A stretch of DNA of 42,364 nucleotides from Legionella sp. (GTDB lineage Bacteria; Pseudomonadota; Gammaproteobacteria; Legionellales; Legionellaceae), in assembly GCA_030158115.1 (NCBI GenBank), contig JAOATK010000015.1, positions 20,764 through 63,127 of the forward strand. The letters run 5' to 3'. Both the position numbers and the translations under genes were made by a program. The notes beneath the pieces are model-generated. The model worked only from the letters and a program-made list of their open reading frames with translations, was not told the origin of the DNA and did no database searches. Of the stretch, positions 1 to 8,326 are shown in pieces (position 1 is the first letter of the stretch; every line of letters begins with the position of its first letter).

Positions 1-190
1 ATTTACGTAAACGTTTGCGTTACCGCTTCCGTTACCGGAAATTCACCAAATCACTTAATCCTATATTAAAAACATTAAAAACGGTAACGCAAAAGGGCAC
101 GCAAACGTTCACGTAAATGAGCGCTTACGCGCAGTTTTAGATTAAAAGCACTTTGTTTTGTTTATCTCAATAAACCGCGCGCTAGCGCTC
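1..190. repeat. 190-bp double-hairpin repeat, unit 1
   Basis: First visible unit of a direct-repeat array with a period of 190 bp; the next unit starts at 191 with the same sequence. The unit has two parts. Part A (about 1-124) starts ATTTACGTAAACGTTTGCG and ends CGCAAACGTTCACGTAAAT, so its ends are inverted copies and can fold on each other. Part B (about 119-190) is bounded by GAGCGCTTACGCGC and GCGCGCTAGCGCTC, a second inverted repeat. The array may continue left of the window. Confidence 0.9.
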
Positions 191-778
191 ATTTACGTAA
201 ACGTTTGCGTTACCGCTTCCGTTACCGGAAATTCACCAAATCACTCAATCCTATATTGAAATAACAAAACATCTCCCTATAAAATACTCCCCCAACTTTC
301 GCAAACGGATGAAATGAAAAATGCCTTATTTTGATCATGAAAAATTACATGTGTATCAAGCCGCTATTGAATTTGTTGTCCTTACAGAAAGCATCGTCAT
401 GCAGTTTCCTAAAGGAAGGGGATATCTTGTTGATCAGCTACAACGAGCATGTTCATCAGTAGCCTTGAATATAGCAGAAGGTGCCGGAGAATTTTCTACA
501 AATGAAAAAATTCGATTTTATCGAATGGCAAGACGATCCGCGACAGAATGCGCTAGTATTCTCGACATTTGTACTCATTTGAATTTGATTAATGAAAAAA
601 TGGGCTTGAAATCTCGTGATTTATTATTTCGGATTGTTTCTATGTTGACTAAAATGGTGCGAATAGCTTCAGTAACGCCAGTGGGCTCGTAGATGTTCAC
701 GTAAATGAGCGCTAGCGCGCAGTTTTAGATTAAAAGCACTTTGTCCTGTCCATCTTAATAAACCGCGCGCATGCGCTC
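191..778. repeat. Repeat unit 2, expanded by an embedded four-helix-bundle gene
   Basis: The left 70 bases or so (191-260) and the right 108 bases or so (671-778) match units 1 and 3. The roughly dozen central bases of a short unit are replaced by about 410 bp holding the gene at 321-692. Part B here runs 705-778, with GAGCGCTAGCGCGC and GCGCGCATGCGCTC arms. Either the gene-bearing form is the parent and the short units are internal deletion products, as MITEs are of transposons, or a gene was captured. The sequence alone does not decide. Confidence 0.88.
321..692 (+). CDS. Four-helix-bundle protein, 23S rRNA IVP/S23 (Avd-like) family
   Basis: The protein is 123 residues, the usual size for the four-helix-bundle family first found inside intervening sequences of 23S rRNA and related to the Avd accessory protein of diversity-generating retroelements. 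Visible family signatures are HEKLHVYQAAIEF near the N-terminus, the FPKGRGYLVDQLQRA segment, NIAEGAGEFS at about residues 51-60 and RFYRMARRSATECASIL at about 65-82. No membrane segment or signal peptide is seen. In rRNA intervening sequences the ORF sits between inverted repeats that form a stem; here the same layout exists outside any rRNA gene, and the last codons (from about 672) lie in the right arm of the host repeat. Its biochemical role is unknown; basic four-helix bundles of this family are thought to bind nucleic acid. The frame is intact, which suggests the gene is maintained. Confidence 0.85.
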   Translation: MPYFDHEKLHVYQAAIEFVVLTESIVMQFPKGRGYLVDQLQRACSSVALNIAEGAGEFSTNEKIRFYRMARRSATECASILDICTHLNLINEKMGLKSRDLLFRIVSMLTKMVRIASVTPVGS

Positions 779-968
779 ATTTACGTAAACGTTTGCGTTA
801 CCGCTTCCGTTACCGGAAATTTACCAAATCACACAATCCTATATTAAAAGCATTAAAAACGGTAACGCAAAAGGGCTCGCAAACGTTCACGTAAATGAGC
901 GCTTACGCGCAGTTTTAGATTAAAAGCACTGTGTCCTGTCCATCTTAATAAACCGCGCGCATGCGCTC
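779..968. repeat. 190-bp double-hairpin repeat, unit 3
   Basis: A complete short unit with the same 190-bp length as unit 1 and only scattered substitutions. Part A has arms at about 773-816 and 858-902 and Part B at about 897-968. About 25 of the 26 outer arm bases pair, then an internal mismatch patch, then GTTACCG pairs with CGGTAAC. Confidence 0.9.
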
Positions 969-993
969 ATTTACGGTTACCGAAAACTCACCA
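969..993. repeat. Truncated fourth repeat unit
   Basis: ATTTACG followed directly by GTTACCG(A)AAA.TCACCA: this is the start of a repeat unit with about 23 internal bases deleted. It stops right at the stop codon (994-996) of the minus-strand M20 peptidase gene, so the array directly adjoins that coding sequence. Confidence 0.75.
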
Positions 994-2397
994 CTAACTC
1001 GAACAATAAAGCACATAGGCAACACAAGCAGTTAATTTCTCAACCATATCCAAATGAAGAAACTCATTAGGCCCATGGGCATTAGAATGAGGGCCTAATA
1101 CACCTGTAATCAAAAATTGTGCCTTGGGAAATTGTTCTCCTAACATGCCCATGAAAGGAATAGTTCCCCCCTCTCCCATATAAGCTGCTGATTTTCCGTA
1201 ATAAGTTTGAGAGGCTTGCTCAGCGGCTTTTTCCAACCAAGGGGCCAGTTTAGGAGCGTTCCATCCTTTTGATCCATCGCCAACAGTAAAACTAACTTTT
1301 GCATTATAAGGAGGGTTTTTTGTTAATGTTTCTTGAATGATGTTTGCAGCCTCTTTAGGATTAACTAAAGGGGGCAGGCGCATCGAGAGCTTAAGCTCTG
1401 ATAAAGGACGCATGACATTACCTGCGTTCGCTATAGGAGGAAACCCATCAGCTCCTGTCACCGTCAATGCAGGTCGCCAAGTTCTATTTAAAATTAATTG
1501 TTGTGTATCAGAAGTTAACGGCTGAACCCCTGGATGCCAAGGAAATTCATTATAAACATGTTGGCCCAAGGCCTTAGCACACTCGTAGGCTTGCTGTTCG
1601 CGCTCTTTAGGAATCTCGCAATGTAATTGAGGCAGGAGCACCTCTCCTGTGTTCTCATTTTCGATACGACTGATTAATTGTCTGGCGACTCTAAAGCTAT
1701 CGGCAACGATACCACTAGCATTTCCAGAATGAACGCCTTCGCTAATAAGTTCCACAGATAGCTCGCCCACCACGTTGCCACGCAAAGAGGTCGTCATCCA
1801 TAATTGCTCGTAATTGCCCGCCCCTGAATCCAAACAAATAACTAATTTAGGCTGACCTATTCGGTCTTTCAGCAGCTCAATATAATAAGGTAAATCATAA
1901 CTACCACTTTCTTCACAAGCTTCGATAATCAGCACGCAACGAGGAAAAGATAAGCCTTGTTCTTCAAGTGCCTTGATCGCGGTTAAAGAGGCATAAGCGG
2001 AATAACCATCATCGGCTGCTCCGCGACCATATAAGCGCCCATTCTTTAAAACTGGTTTCCATGGGTGTAGATCTTCATCCCATCCCGACATTTCAGGTTG
2101 CTTATCAAGATGGCCATACATTAAAACGGTTTCATCACCAGTTCCCGAAATTTCCATAAAGATTAAAGGGGTGCGTCCTTCTAATCTTAGAACTTCCAAC
2201 TGCAAGCCTTGAGGAGCATGTGCCCTGCACCAATCTGCAATATGATCCACTGCTTGATCCATTAAACCGTGCTCTTGCCAATTCGCATCAAAGTGAGGAG
2301 ACTTATTTGGAATTTTTACATAATCACATAAGCTTGGAAGAATTTCTTGTTGCCACTGTTGACGGACAAAATCATACAGCGCTTGTGGATTGAACAT
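994..2397 (-). CDS. M20-family metallopeptidase (dipeptidase-like)
   Basis: Cytoplasmic zinc-dependent peptidase or deacylase of the M20 family, about 467 residues, in the size range of PepV/CNDP-type dipeptidases. Zinc-site motifs are visible: GHLDKQPE at about residue 95, GRGAADDGYS at about 125, EACEESGS at about 160, and a C-terminal GPHSNAHGPNE at about 438 that should supply the last ligand. No signal peptide is seen. I use the ATG at 2397, because GAGGAG lies seven bases upstream; the longer frame to 2412 would start with TTG. It overlaps the upstream glycosyltransferase gene by 26 bases and is the last gene of a four-gene operon. The substrate is not predictable; small peptides, possibly cell-wall peptides given the MurG-type neighbour, are an inference only. 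The repeat array abuts its stop codon. Confidence 0.85.
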   Translation of the reverse strand: MFNPQALYDFVRQQWQQEILPSLCDYVKIPNKSPHFDANWQEHGLMDQAVDHIADWCRAHAPQGLQLEVLRLEGRTPLIFMEISGTGDETVLMYGHLDKQPEMSGWDEDLHPWKPVLKNGRLYGRGAADDGYSAYASLTAIKALEEQGLSFPRCVLIIEACEESGSYDLPYYIELLKDRIGQPKLVICLDSGAGNYEQLWMTTSLRGNVVGELSVELISEGVHSGNASGIVADSFRVARQLISRIENENTGEVLLPQLHCEIPKEREQQAYECAKALGQHVYNEFPWHPGVQPLTSDTQQLILNRTWRPALTVTGADGFPPIANAGNVMRPLSELKLSMRLPPLVNPKEAANIIQETLTKNPPYNAKVSFTVGDGSKGWNAPKLAPWLEKAAEQASQTYYGKSAAYMGEGGTIPFMGMLGEQFPKAQFLITGVLGPHSNAHGPNEFLHLDMVEKLTACVAYVLYCSS

Positions 2398-3463
2398 CGA
2401 TTTGCTCCTCAATAATAACCGCGATCTTTTCTGTAGCCGATTTTATTTTTAATGCTTTGATTTTATTTATTATTTCATCTTGATTTTGCTCAAGCTCTTT
2501 AACGGCATGTAATAAAGTCTCCGAAGTAAGCAAATCATCATTAACCACTATACTAATGCCTAATTTTTGAAAATAACGCGCATTTTGAATTTGATCCCCG
2601 CGACTTACTTTGGCTGACAAGGGAATCAAAATATGCGGTTTACCTAAGGCCAATAATTCATATAAAGAATTGGCACCAGCTCGCGAGACCACGATGGATG
2701 TTGCAGCGAATAAATCCGCTAACTCTTCATTGGCGTATTCAAATTGCTTATAGCCTTCTAGGCTATTTTTTGAAGCATCTAATTTTCCCTTACCACAAAG
2801 ATGAATAACTTGATATTTTTTTGTTAACTCAGGCAATGCCTCTCTAATGCTAAGATTAATGGAACCCGCGCCCAAGCTTCCTCCAACGACGAGAAGACAA
2901 GGTTTTTTTGTGGAAAATCCACATAAGGCCAAACCTTTGGCAGGATTGCCAGCAAACAACTCCTCCCGAATAGGCGTTCCAGTTACCTCTATTTTATCCT
3001 GTCGTTTAAAGTATTTTTTACCCTCATCAAAAGTCAGACAAATTTTATTTACAAACGGAAAACATAAACGATTTGCCAAACCAGGGCTCATATCAGATTC
3101 ATGAGCAATAATTGGAATGCGATTGAGCCAAGCCCCTATAACCACAGGAAATGCCACAAACCCGCCCTTGGAAAAAACCACATCAGGCTTTAATTTAAGG
3201 AGTAAAAAAAAGGACTGTACGATCCCCAAAATAATTTTGAAAGGATCTAATAAATTTTTAAAACTTAAGTAACGCCGCAGCTTACCGCTACTTATCCCAT
3301 GGAATGGAATTCCAAGGGGCTGAATCATTGTTTTTTCAATCCCCTCATCAGAGCCCACATAAGCCATACTCCAGCCCTTTTGGCCAAACTCATGAATCAA
3401 AGCCATATTAGGTGCGACATGACCCGCGGTTCCTCCCCCAGTAAAAACAATACTCGGCTTCAT
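2372..3463 (-). CDS. MurG-type UDP-GlcNAc glycosyltransferase
   Basis: A 363-residue GT28 (GT-B fold) glycosyltransferase. The N-terminus has the MurG glycine loop GGGTAGHVAPN at residues 9-19. The nucleotide-sugar half shows VVGGSLGAGSINL at about 193 and SRAGANSLYELLALGKP at about 261-277, followed by DQIQNARYF, all typical of MurG. MurG transfers GlcNAc from UDP-GlcNAc to lipid I at the inner face of the membrane, forming lipid II. The gene is not in a dcw division cluster here, and its GGGTAGHV loop resembles Firmicutes MurG more than the enterobacterial GGGTGGHV. It could be a second, diverged MurG or the only one; the window cannot tell. It starts inside the nadC stop (ATGA overlap) with AGGA seven bases upstream of the ATG. 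Confidence 0.82.
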   Translation of the reverse strand: MKPSIVFTGGGTAGHVAPNMALIHEFGQKGWSMAYVGSDEGIEKTMIQPLGIPFHGISSGKLRRYLSFKNLLDPFKIILGIVQSFFLLLKLKPDVVFSKGGFVAFPVVIGAWLNRIPIIAHESDMSPGLANRLCFPFVNKICLTFDEGKKYFKRQDKIEVTGTPIREELFAGNPAKGLALCGFSTKKPCLLVVGGSLGAGSINLSIREALPELTKKYQVIHLCGKGKLDASKNSLEGYKQFEYANEELADLFAATSIVVSRAGANSLYELLALGKPHILIPLSAKVSRGDQIQNARYFQKLGISIVVNDDLLTSETLLHAVKELEQNQDEIINKIKALKIKSATEKIAVIIEEQIDVQSTSAV

Positions 3464-4302
3464 AAAATGTCCTTAATTAATAAGCTTAAATCAATGGCTT
3501 GAATTGATTTAGTGATTGCTCCCACTGAAATAAAATCGACTCCAGATTGAGCTATTTCCGTAATATTTTCAAGAGAAATTCCGCCTGAGGCTTCTAAAGT
3601 AACGTGTTTGGACTGATTGATCTTGACAGCCTCTCGGAGCATTTCTAGGCTGAAATTATCCAATAAGATTCGGTCTGGTTCCGCAGCTAGTGCCTCATGC
3701 AACTCTTCTAGCGTTTCCACCTCTGTTTCTATTAAAAGATGATTGTGTTGTTTTCTTGCCATAGCAATCGCTTGCCCTATAGAACCACAGGCTTTGATAT
3801 GATTTTCTTTAATTAAAAAAGCATCGTACAGACCGATACGGTGATTTAAACCACCCCCACAAGTCACTGCGTATTTTTGCGCTACTCTTAATCCAGGTAA
3901 GGTTTTACGTGTGTCTAATAAACGAGTTTTCGTGCCTTTAAGACAGCTTACATACTGGTATGTTTGCGTTGCCGTTGCAGATAATGTTTGTAAAAAATTC
4001 AATGCGCTACGCTCAGCAGTTAAAACACTACGAGCTGGCCCTATAATACGGCATAATGTGGACGGCTTATCTAGCCAATCCCCTTCGGCTACCTGCCAAT
4101 TTATTTCATTCTGGATATCGACCTGAAAAAATACTTCGTCAACCCAAGCTTTTCCACAAACTACCATTGGTTCACGAGAAATAATCTCTGCTTCAACCAT
4201 AAGATGCTCTGGTAATAAAGCCGCAGTCACATCTCCAGTTCCTACATCTTCTTGTAGTGCACGAGTCACGTCTGCTTTAACTTGTAATAAAAGGTTATTC
4301 AT
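3460..4302 (-). CDS. nadC: Nicotinate-nucleotide pyrophosphorylase (carboxylating)
   Basis: NadC converts quinolinate and PRPP to nicotinate mononucleotide, CO2 and pyrophosphate, the third step of de novo NAD synthesis. At 280 residues it has the normal size. Family motifs seen: EDVGTGDVTA near residue 19, ERSALNFLQ at about 98, TRKTLPGLRVAQKYAV at about 131, the basic GGGLNHRIGLYDAFLIKENH stretch at about 149, EVETLEEL at about 193, LLDNFS at about 213 and LEASGGI at about 236. The ATG at 4302 has AGGTG six bases upstream. It overlaps the preceding antiporter gene by eight bases and the following murG-like gene by four. Its partners nadB and nadA are at 11484-14489 on the other strand. Confidence 0.96.
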   Translation of the reverse strand: MNNLLLQVKADVTRALQEDVGTGDVTAALLPEHLMVEAEIISREPMVVCGKAWVDEVFFQVDIQNEINWQVAEGDWLDKPSTLCRIIGPARSVLTAERSALNFLQTLSATATQTYQYVSCLKGTKTRLLDTRKTLPGLRVAQKYAVTCGGGLNHRIGLYDAFLIKENHIKACGSIGQAIAMARKQHNHLLIETEVETLEELHEALAAEPDRILLDNFSLEMLREAVKINQSKHVTLEASGGISLENITEIAQSGVDFISVGAITKSIQAIDLSLLIKDIL

Positions 4303-5734
4303 TTAAAGCACCTTTTTCTTGCATTGTATAACGTACTTTTAATAGGGGTGGAGCAATAAATGTGGTAATTAAAACCATTAAGACAATGGCAGAAAATAAA
4401 TCATCTGCAATTACACCCAAAGTTTGCCCAATAGAAGCAAAAACCAAGCCCACCTCTCCCCGTGGCAGCATGCCAATACCAATTAACAAGCGATCATTTT
4501 TAGAGCTAGCACCCCAACCACTAATCAATTTTCCAACCACCGCTGCAAAAATCAAACCAATCGCCAAGGCAATAACATTCCAATGGAAAAAGCTTTCTAA
4601 TTTCACTTGAATCCCAATGAGAATAAAAAACATGGGCGCAAGAATTGACTCTAAAGGGGAGAGCAAATCGTAAATAGTACGTGTCTTTTTAGTTGGCATC
4701 AGCCCATTAAAATATTCATCATGCAAAATCACACCTGCCGTAAAGGCGCCAATAATTGTTGCGAGCTGAATGAACGATGCCATCCATGAAAGAGCCATGA
4801 TAAATAAAAAAGAAACAAATAATTTAGCTTCCCAATGCTCAAGAAAACGGAAAAAATGAATTAATTTTCGTAAAACAACTGGGCCTAAAAGTAAAGAGCC
4901 AATAAAGAACATCAGTGACGCGATAGTAATGCGTACAATGACCATGAGATCTAAATCACCATTAATCACAATGGAACTAACTATTGCTAGTATAATTAAA
5001 CCTAGAACATCATCAAGCATCGCCGCGCCAAGAATAGTCCTTGCTTCACGAGTACGTAATTTATTCATTTCAGTCAATACACGAGCTGTAATACCAATAC
5101 TTGTAGCACTTAAGGTCGCAGCAATGAATAGATCAGCTCCCAAAGAACTCTTTGGCATCAATAAATAAACCATGCCAAAACCTAAAAGCATAGGAGCAAC
5201 AACCCCGATTATTGCGACAAAAAAAGAATCACGACCGGTATGTTTTAATTCTTCTACCGAACTTTCCAAGCCGACCATAAATAAAAGAAAAATAATGCCA
5301 TAGCGTGAAAAAATATCAATCACATACACAATTTTAAGATATTCAGCTCCATTAGGACCACTAAGAGCATGAATGATTTGAGGAGCGTAAATTGCATTAG
5401 GTACTACTGTATTCACCGCTTGAGTTAATGAAGCGCCATGGAGCATTTCTTTAACAATAGCAAACGTCGCAGGCCCCTCGCGAAGTAAGGTCATTAACTG
5501 GAATCCATAGTAGTAACAAAGGTTACCAAGTAAGACTCCCATTAAGAGTTCCCCAAGAACACTAGGCTGGTTTAAGCGTCTAGCAATATAGCGCCCAAGA
5601 ATAGCAAAAAACAAAATGGTGGTGACACCAAGTAATACAAACGTAATGGGATCTTCATGACTTACACCAGGAGATGCAAATGCAAGAACTGGGCTAATAC
5701 CGATGAAAAGTAACCACCATTTTAAATGCCGCAT
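4295..5734 (-). CDS. KefB-like CPA2 cation/proton antiporter
   Basis: Integral inner-membrane protein of 479 residues with an N-terminal signal-like helix and about twelve further hydrophobic segments. It belongs to the monovalent cation:proton antiporter-2 family. Visible motifs are the early GELLMGVLLGN segment, LDDVLGLIILAIV at about 240 with the conserved acidic pair, and LPRGEVGLVFASIG at about 425. It ends soon after the last membrane helix, so it lacks the C-terminal RCK/TrkA-N regulatory domain of KefB and KefC. K+ or Na+ specificity cannot be read from the sequence. It is the first gene of the operon that continues into nadC, overlapping it by eight bases. A GAGG lies about nine bases before the ATG. 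Confidence 0.85.
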   Translation of the reverse strand: MRHLKWWLLFIGISPVLAFASPGVSHEDPITFVLLGVTTILFFAILGRYIARRLNQPSVLGELLMGVLLGNLCYYYGFQLMTLLREGPATFAIVKEMLHGASLTQAVNTVVPNAIYAPQIIHALSGPNGAEYLKIVYVIDIFSRYGIIFLLFMVGLESSVEELKHTGRDSFFVAIIGVVAPMLLGFGMVYLLMPKSSLGADLFIAATLSATSIGITARVLTEMNKLRTREARTILGAAMLDDVLGLIILAIVSSIVINGDLDLMVIVRITIASLMFFIGSLLLGPVVLRKLIHFFRFLEHWEAKLFVSFLFIMALSWMASFIQLATIIGAFTAGVILHDEYFNGLMPTKKTRTIYDLLSPLESILAPMFFILIGIQVKLESFFHWNVIALAIGLIFAAVVGKLISGWGASSKNDRLLIGIGMLPRGEVGLVFASIGQTLGVIADDLFSAIVLMVLITTFIAPPLLKVRYTMQEKGALNE

Positions 5735-5768
5735 TGAGTTGTGCCTCGTATAATATTTATAATAATAA

Positions 5769-5795
5769 CGTAGCTTGGATGCAGCGAAGGCCTAA
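5769..5795. repeat. Half copy of the dispersed TAGCTTGGATG inverted-repeat family
   Basis: The sequence GTAGCTTGGATGCAGCG resembles the left arms found at 8238, 36445 and 38079. No matching right arm is present; instead the copy runs into the stop codon of ppsA (5792-5794). It may be a degraded element. Confidence 0.4.
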
Positions 5796-8170
5796 TGCTT
5801 TGCCAAAAATAAGCACGTTTCTAAAACAGAATCAGGATTCAATGACACACTATCTATCCCCTCTTTCATCAACCATTGAGCAAAATCCTGATGGTCTGAA
5901 GGGCCTTGTCCACAAATCCCGATGTACTTACCTGCTTTTTTACAGGTTGAAATCGCCATATGCAATAAGGCTTTAACCGCCTCATTGCGCTCATCAAATT
6001 GGGCAGCAACCAATCCTGAGTCTCTATCTAAACCTAATGTTAACTGAGTCAGATCGTTAGAGCCAATTGAAAACCCATCAAAATGTTCTAAAAATTCTTT
6101 TGCTAACAAGGCATTAGAAGGTAGTTCGCACATCATAATGACCCGTAAATCATGTACACCACGCTCAAGGCCATGTTGCTTCAAAACATCAATCACTGCT
6201 TTCGCTTCAGAAACGGTTCGCACAAAAGGAATCATCACCTCAACGTTAGTTAATCCCATGTCTTCACGAACCCGTCTTACAGCCTGGCACTCAAGAGCAA
6301 AACAGGCTTCAAATAAAGGAGAAACATAACGAGCGGCTCCCCTAAAGCCCAACATTGGATTTTCTTCATGCGGCTCATACAAAGAACCACCAATAAGGTT
6401 TGCATACTCATTGGATTTAAAATCAGACAAACGAACAATAACTGGTTTAGGATAAAAAGCCGAGGCAATAGTCGCAATACCTTCTTTAAGCCGTTCAACA
6501 TAATACTCTACAGGAGAAGCGTATGCGGCTGTTTTTTCAGCGATTACTTTTTTTAACACTGGATCTTCAAGCTTATCAAAATCCAATAAAGCACGTGGAT
6601 GAATGCCAATCGTATTAGAGATTAAAAACTCCAAACGCGCCAAACCCACGCCTGAATTGGGAATCGATTGAAAAGTAAAAGCACGTTCAGGATTACCTAC
6701 ATTGAGCATCACTTTCATGGGCAACTCAGGCATGCTTTCAACATCAAGACGAACTAATTCAAAAGGTAATATTCCAGAGTAGACAAATCCAGTATCTCCT
6801 TGGGCACAACTAACAGTCACTTCATCACCATCAGCTATGGTTTTTGTTGCATCACCACAACCTACTACTGCAGGAATACCCAACTCACGCGCAATAATTG
6901 CGGCGTGACAAGTTCTACCACCACGATTGGTTACAATCGCTGAGGCGCGTTTCATTACAGGTTCCCAATCAGGATCAGTCATATCAGAAATCAGCACATC
7001 ACCTGGCTTTACCTTATCTATTTCACTGACATCTTTAATAATACGTGCTTTACCCTGACCAATACGCTGACCGATACTACGCCCTTCAGCTAATATTTCG
7101 CCTTGTTTTTGTAAGGTATAACGTTCTAATATCTGCTTATTATCGCGGCTTTTCACTGTTTCTGGACGTGCTTGCAGAATGTAAATCTTACCATCTATAC
7201 CATCTTTTCCCCATTCAATGTCCATGGGTCGCCCATAATGTTTCTCAATAATTAAAGCTTGACGGGCTAAATTTTCTACTTCCTCGGCAGTTAAAGAAAA
7301 CACTCGTTGCTCAGCAGCTTCCACGTCAACAATTTTAACCCGACGATCCTGCTTAGGATCATCACAATAAATCATTTTTAATGCTTTACTGCCAAGGTTT
7401 TTACGAATCACTGCTGGACGGCCCGCTTGCAAACCTGGTTTATGAACATAATATTCATCAGGATTCACCGCACCTTGCACAACCATCTCGCCTAAGCCAT
7501 ACGATGAGGTGATAAACACTACCTGATCAAAACCCGATTCAGTATCCATAGTAAACATCACGCCACTGGCAGCCAAATCACTACGAACCATTTGTTGAAT
7601 ACCGACTGACAAGGCCACATCATGGTGGGCAAATTGGTGATGAGTACGATAAGCAATGGCTCTGTCATTAAACAAAGAGGCAAAAACGTGCTTAATAGAT
7701 GCTAAGACAGCATCAACCCCTTTGATATTTAAGAAGGTTTCTTGCTGTCCTGCAAAGGATGCATCAGGTAAGTCTTCCGCAGTGGCAGAAGAGCGTACTG
7801 CCACACTGAAATTATCATGACCAATTGATTGGGATAACTCTTGATAAGCCACATGCACTGCTTGCTCAAAATCAGCGGTAAATGGCGTATTAACAACCAT
7901 CTCTCGGATTTTCTTGCCGATAATAGCTAATTGATACACATCATCTGTCTCTAGCGTTTCGAGCTTTTCATAGATTTTTTTATCCAGATCATTTTGGGAT
8001 AAAAACTCTCTGAAGGAGTCAGCAGTCGTTGCAAATCCACCAGGGACTGCGACTCCTGCTGAAGATAAATGACTAATCATTTCACCTAAAGAAGAGTTTT
8101 TACCCCCGACTTGCTCCAGATCACCCATCCCAAGGTGTGCTAAATCAATAACATGCGTCTTGACCGACAT
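5792..8170 (-). CDS. ppsA: Phosphoenolpyruvate synthase
   Basis: PpsA makes PEP from pyruvate and ATP (giving AMP and phosphate) and supports gluconeogenesis from amino acids and pyruvate, which suits an amino-acid-using Legionella. At 792 residues it is the same length as the E. coli enzyme. The order is an N-terminal ATP-grasp domain ([14 protein letters not shown] near residue 22, [18 protein letters not shown] at about 125), a swivelling domain with the phospho-histidine site [21 protein letters not shown] at about 418 (His in TCHA), and a C-terminal TIM barrel ([16 protein letters not shown] at about 680, GICGQGPSD near 750). GGGG lies five bases before the ATG. It is upstream of the antiporter operon on the same strand with a 57-base gap. 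Confidence 0.97.
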   Translation of the reverse strand: MSVKTHVIDLAHLGMGDLEQVGGKNSSLGEMISHLSSAGVAVPGGFATTADSFREFLSQNDLDKKIYEKLETLETDDVYQLAIIGKKIREMVVNTPFTADFEQAVHVAYQELSQSIGHDNFSVAVRSSATAEDLPDASFAGQQETFLNIKGVDAVLASIKHVFASLFNDRAIAYRTHHQFAHHDVALSVGIQQMVRSDLAASGVMFTMDTESGFDQVVFITSSYGLGEMVVQGAVNPDEYYVHKPGLQAGRPAVIRKNLGSKALKMIYCDDPKQDRRVKIVDVEAAEQRVFSLTAEEVENLARQALIIEKHYGRPMDIEWGKDGIDGKIYILQARPETVKSRDNKQILERYTLQKQGEILAEGRSIGQRIGQGKARIIKDVSEIDKVKPGDVLISDMTDPDWEPVMKRASAIVTNRGGRTCHAAIIARELGIPAVVGCGDATKTIADGDEVTVSCAQGDTGFVYSGILPFELVRLDVESMPELPMKVMLNVGNPERAFTFQSIPNSGVGLARLEFLISNTIGIHPRALLDFDKLEDPVLKKVIAEKTAAYASPVEYYVERLKEGIATIASAFYPKPVIVRLSDFKSNEYANLIGGSLYEPHEENPMLGFRGAARYVSPLFEACFALECQAVRRVREDMGLTNVEVMIPFVRTVSEAKAVIDVLKQHGLERGVHDLRVIMMCELPSNALLAKEFLEHFDGFSIGSNDLTQLTLGLDRDSGLVAAQFDERNEAVKALLHMAISTCKKAGKYIGICGQGPSDHQDFAQWLMKEGIDSVSLNPDSVLETCLFLAKH

Positions 8171-8240
8171 AACTACCCCATATCCATAAAATGATTGTCA
8201 TTCTACTGAAATTGAAGAGGTATTGGAAGGACAAAGTAGC

Positions 8241-8312
8241 CTTGATGCAGCGGCGCGTAATCAAGGAATTCCCAGCGCTAAACATCCCTTAATTACGCGC
8301 CACTGCATCAAA
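8241..8312. repeat. Inverted repeat of the dispersed family, between ppsA and the SulP gene
   Basis: Arms of about 27 bases, CTTGATGCAGCGGCGCGTAA at 8241 onward and its near-perfect inverse ending at 8312, with a short spacer around 8268-8285. The stem has two or three mismatches. It follows the SulP stop codon on the minus strand and could end that transcript, but no T run follows. Confidence 0.8.
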
Positions 8313-8326
8313 GCCACATGCTGTGC

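Noticed and set aside
321-692. Diversity-generating retroelement with an Avd accessory protein
   Set aside because: The protein family is related, but no reverse transcriptase, template repeat or variable repeat is present in the window.
1-993. CRISPR array
   Set aside because: The repeat unit is 190 bp, has no spacers of constant size, no cas genes, and units are nearly identical along their full length.
6277-6556. Open frames of over 60 codons within ppsA in other frames
   Set aside because: They lie wholly inside a conserved 792-codon gene with intact motifs, and have no matching start signals.
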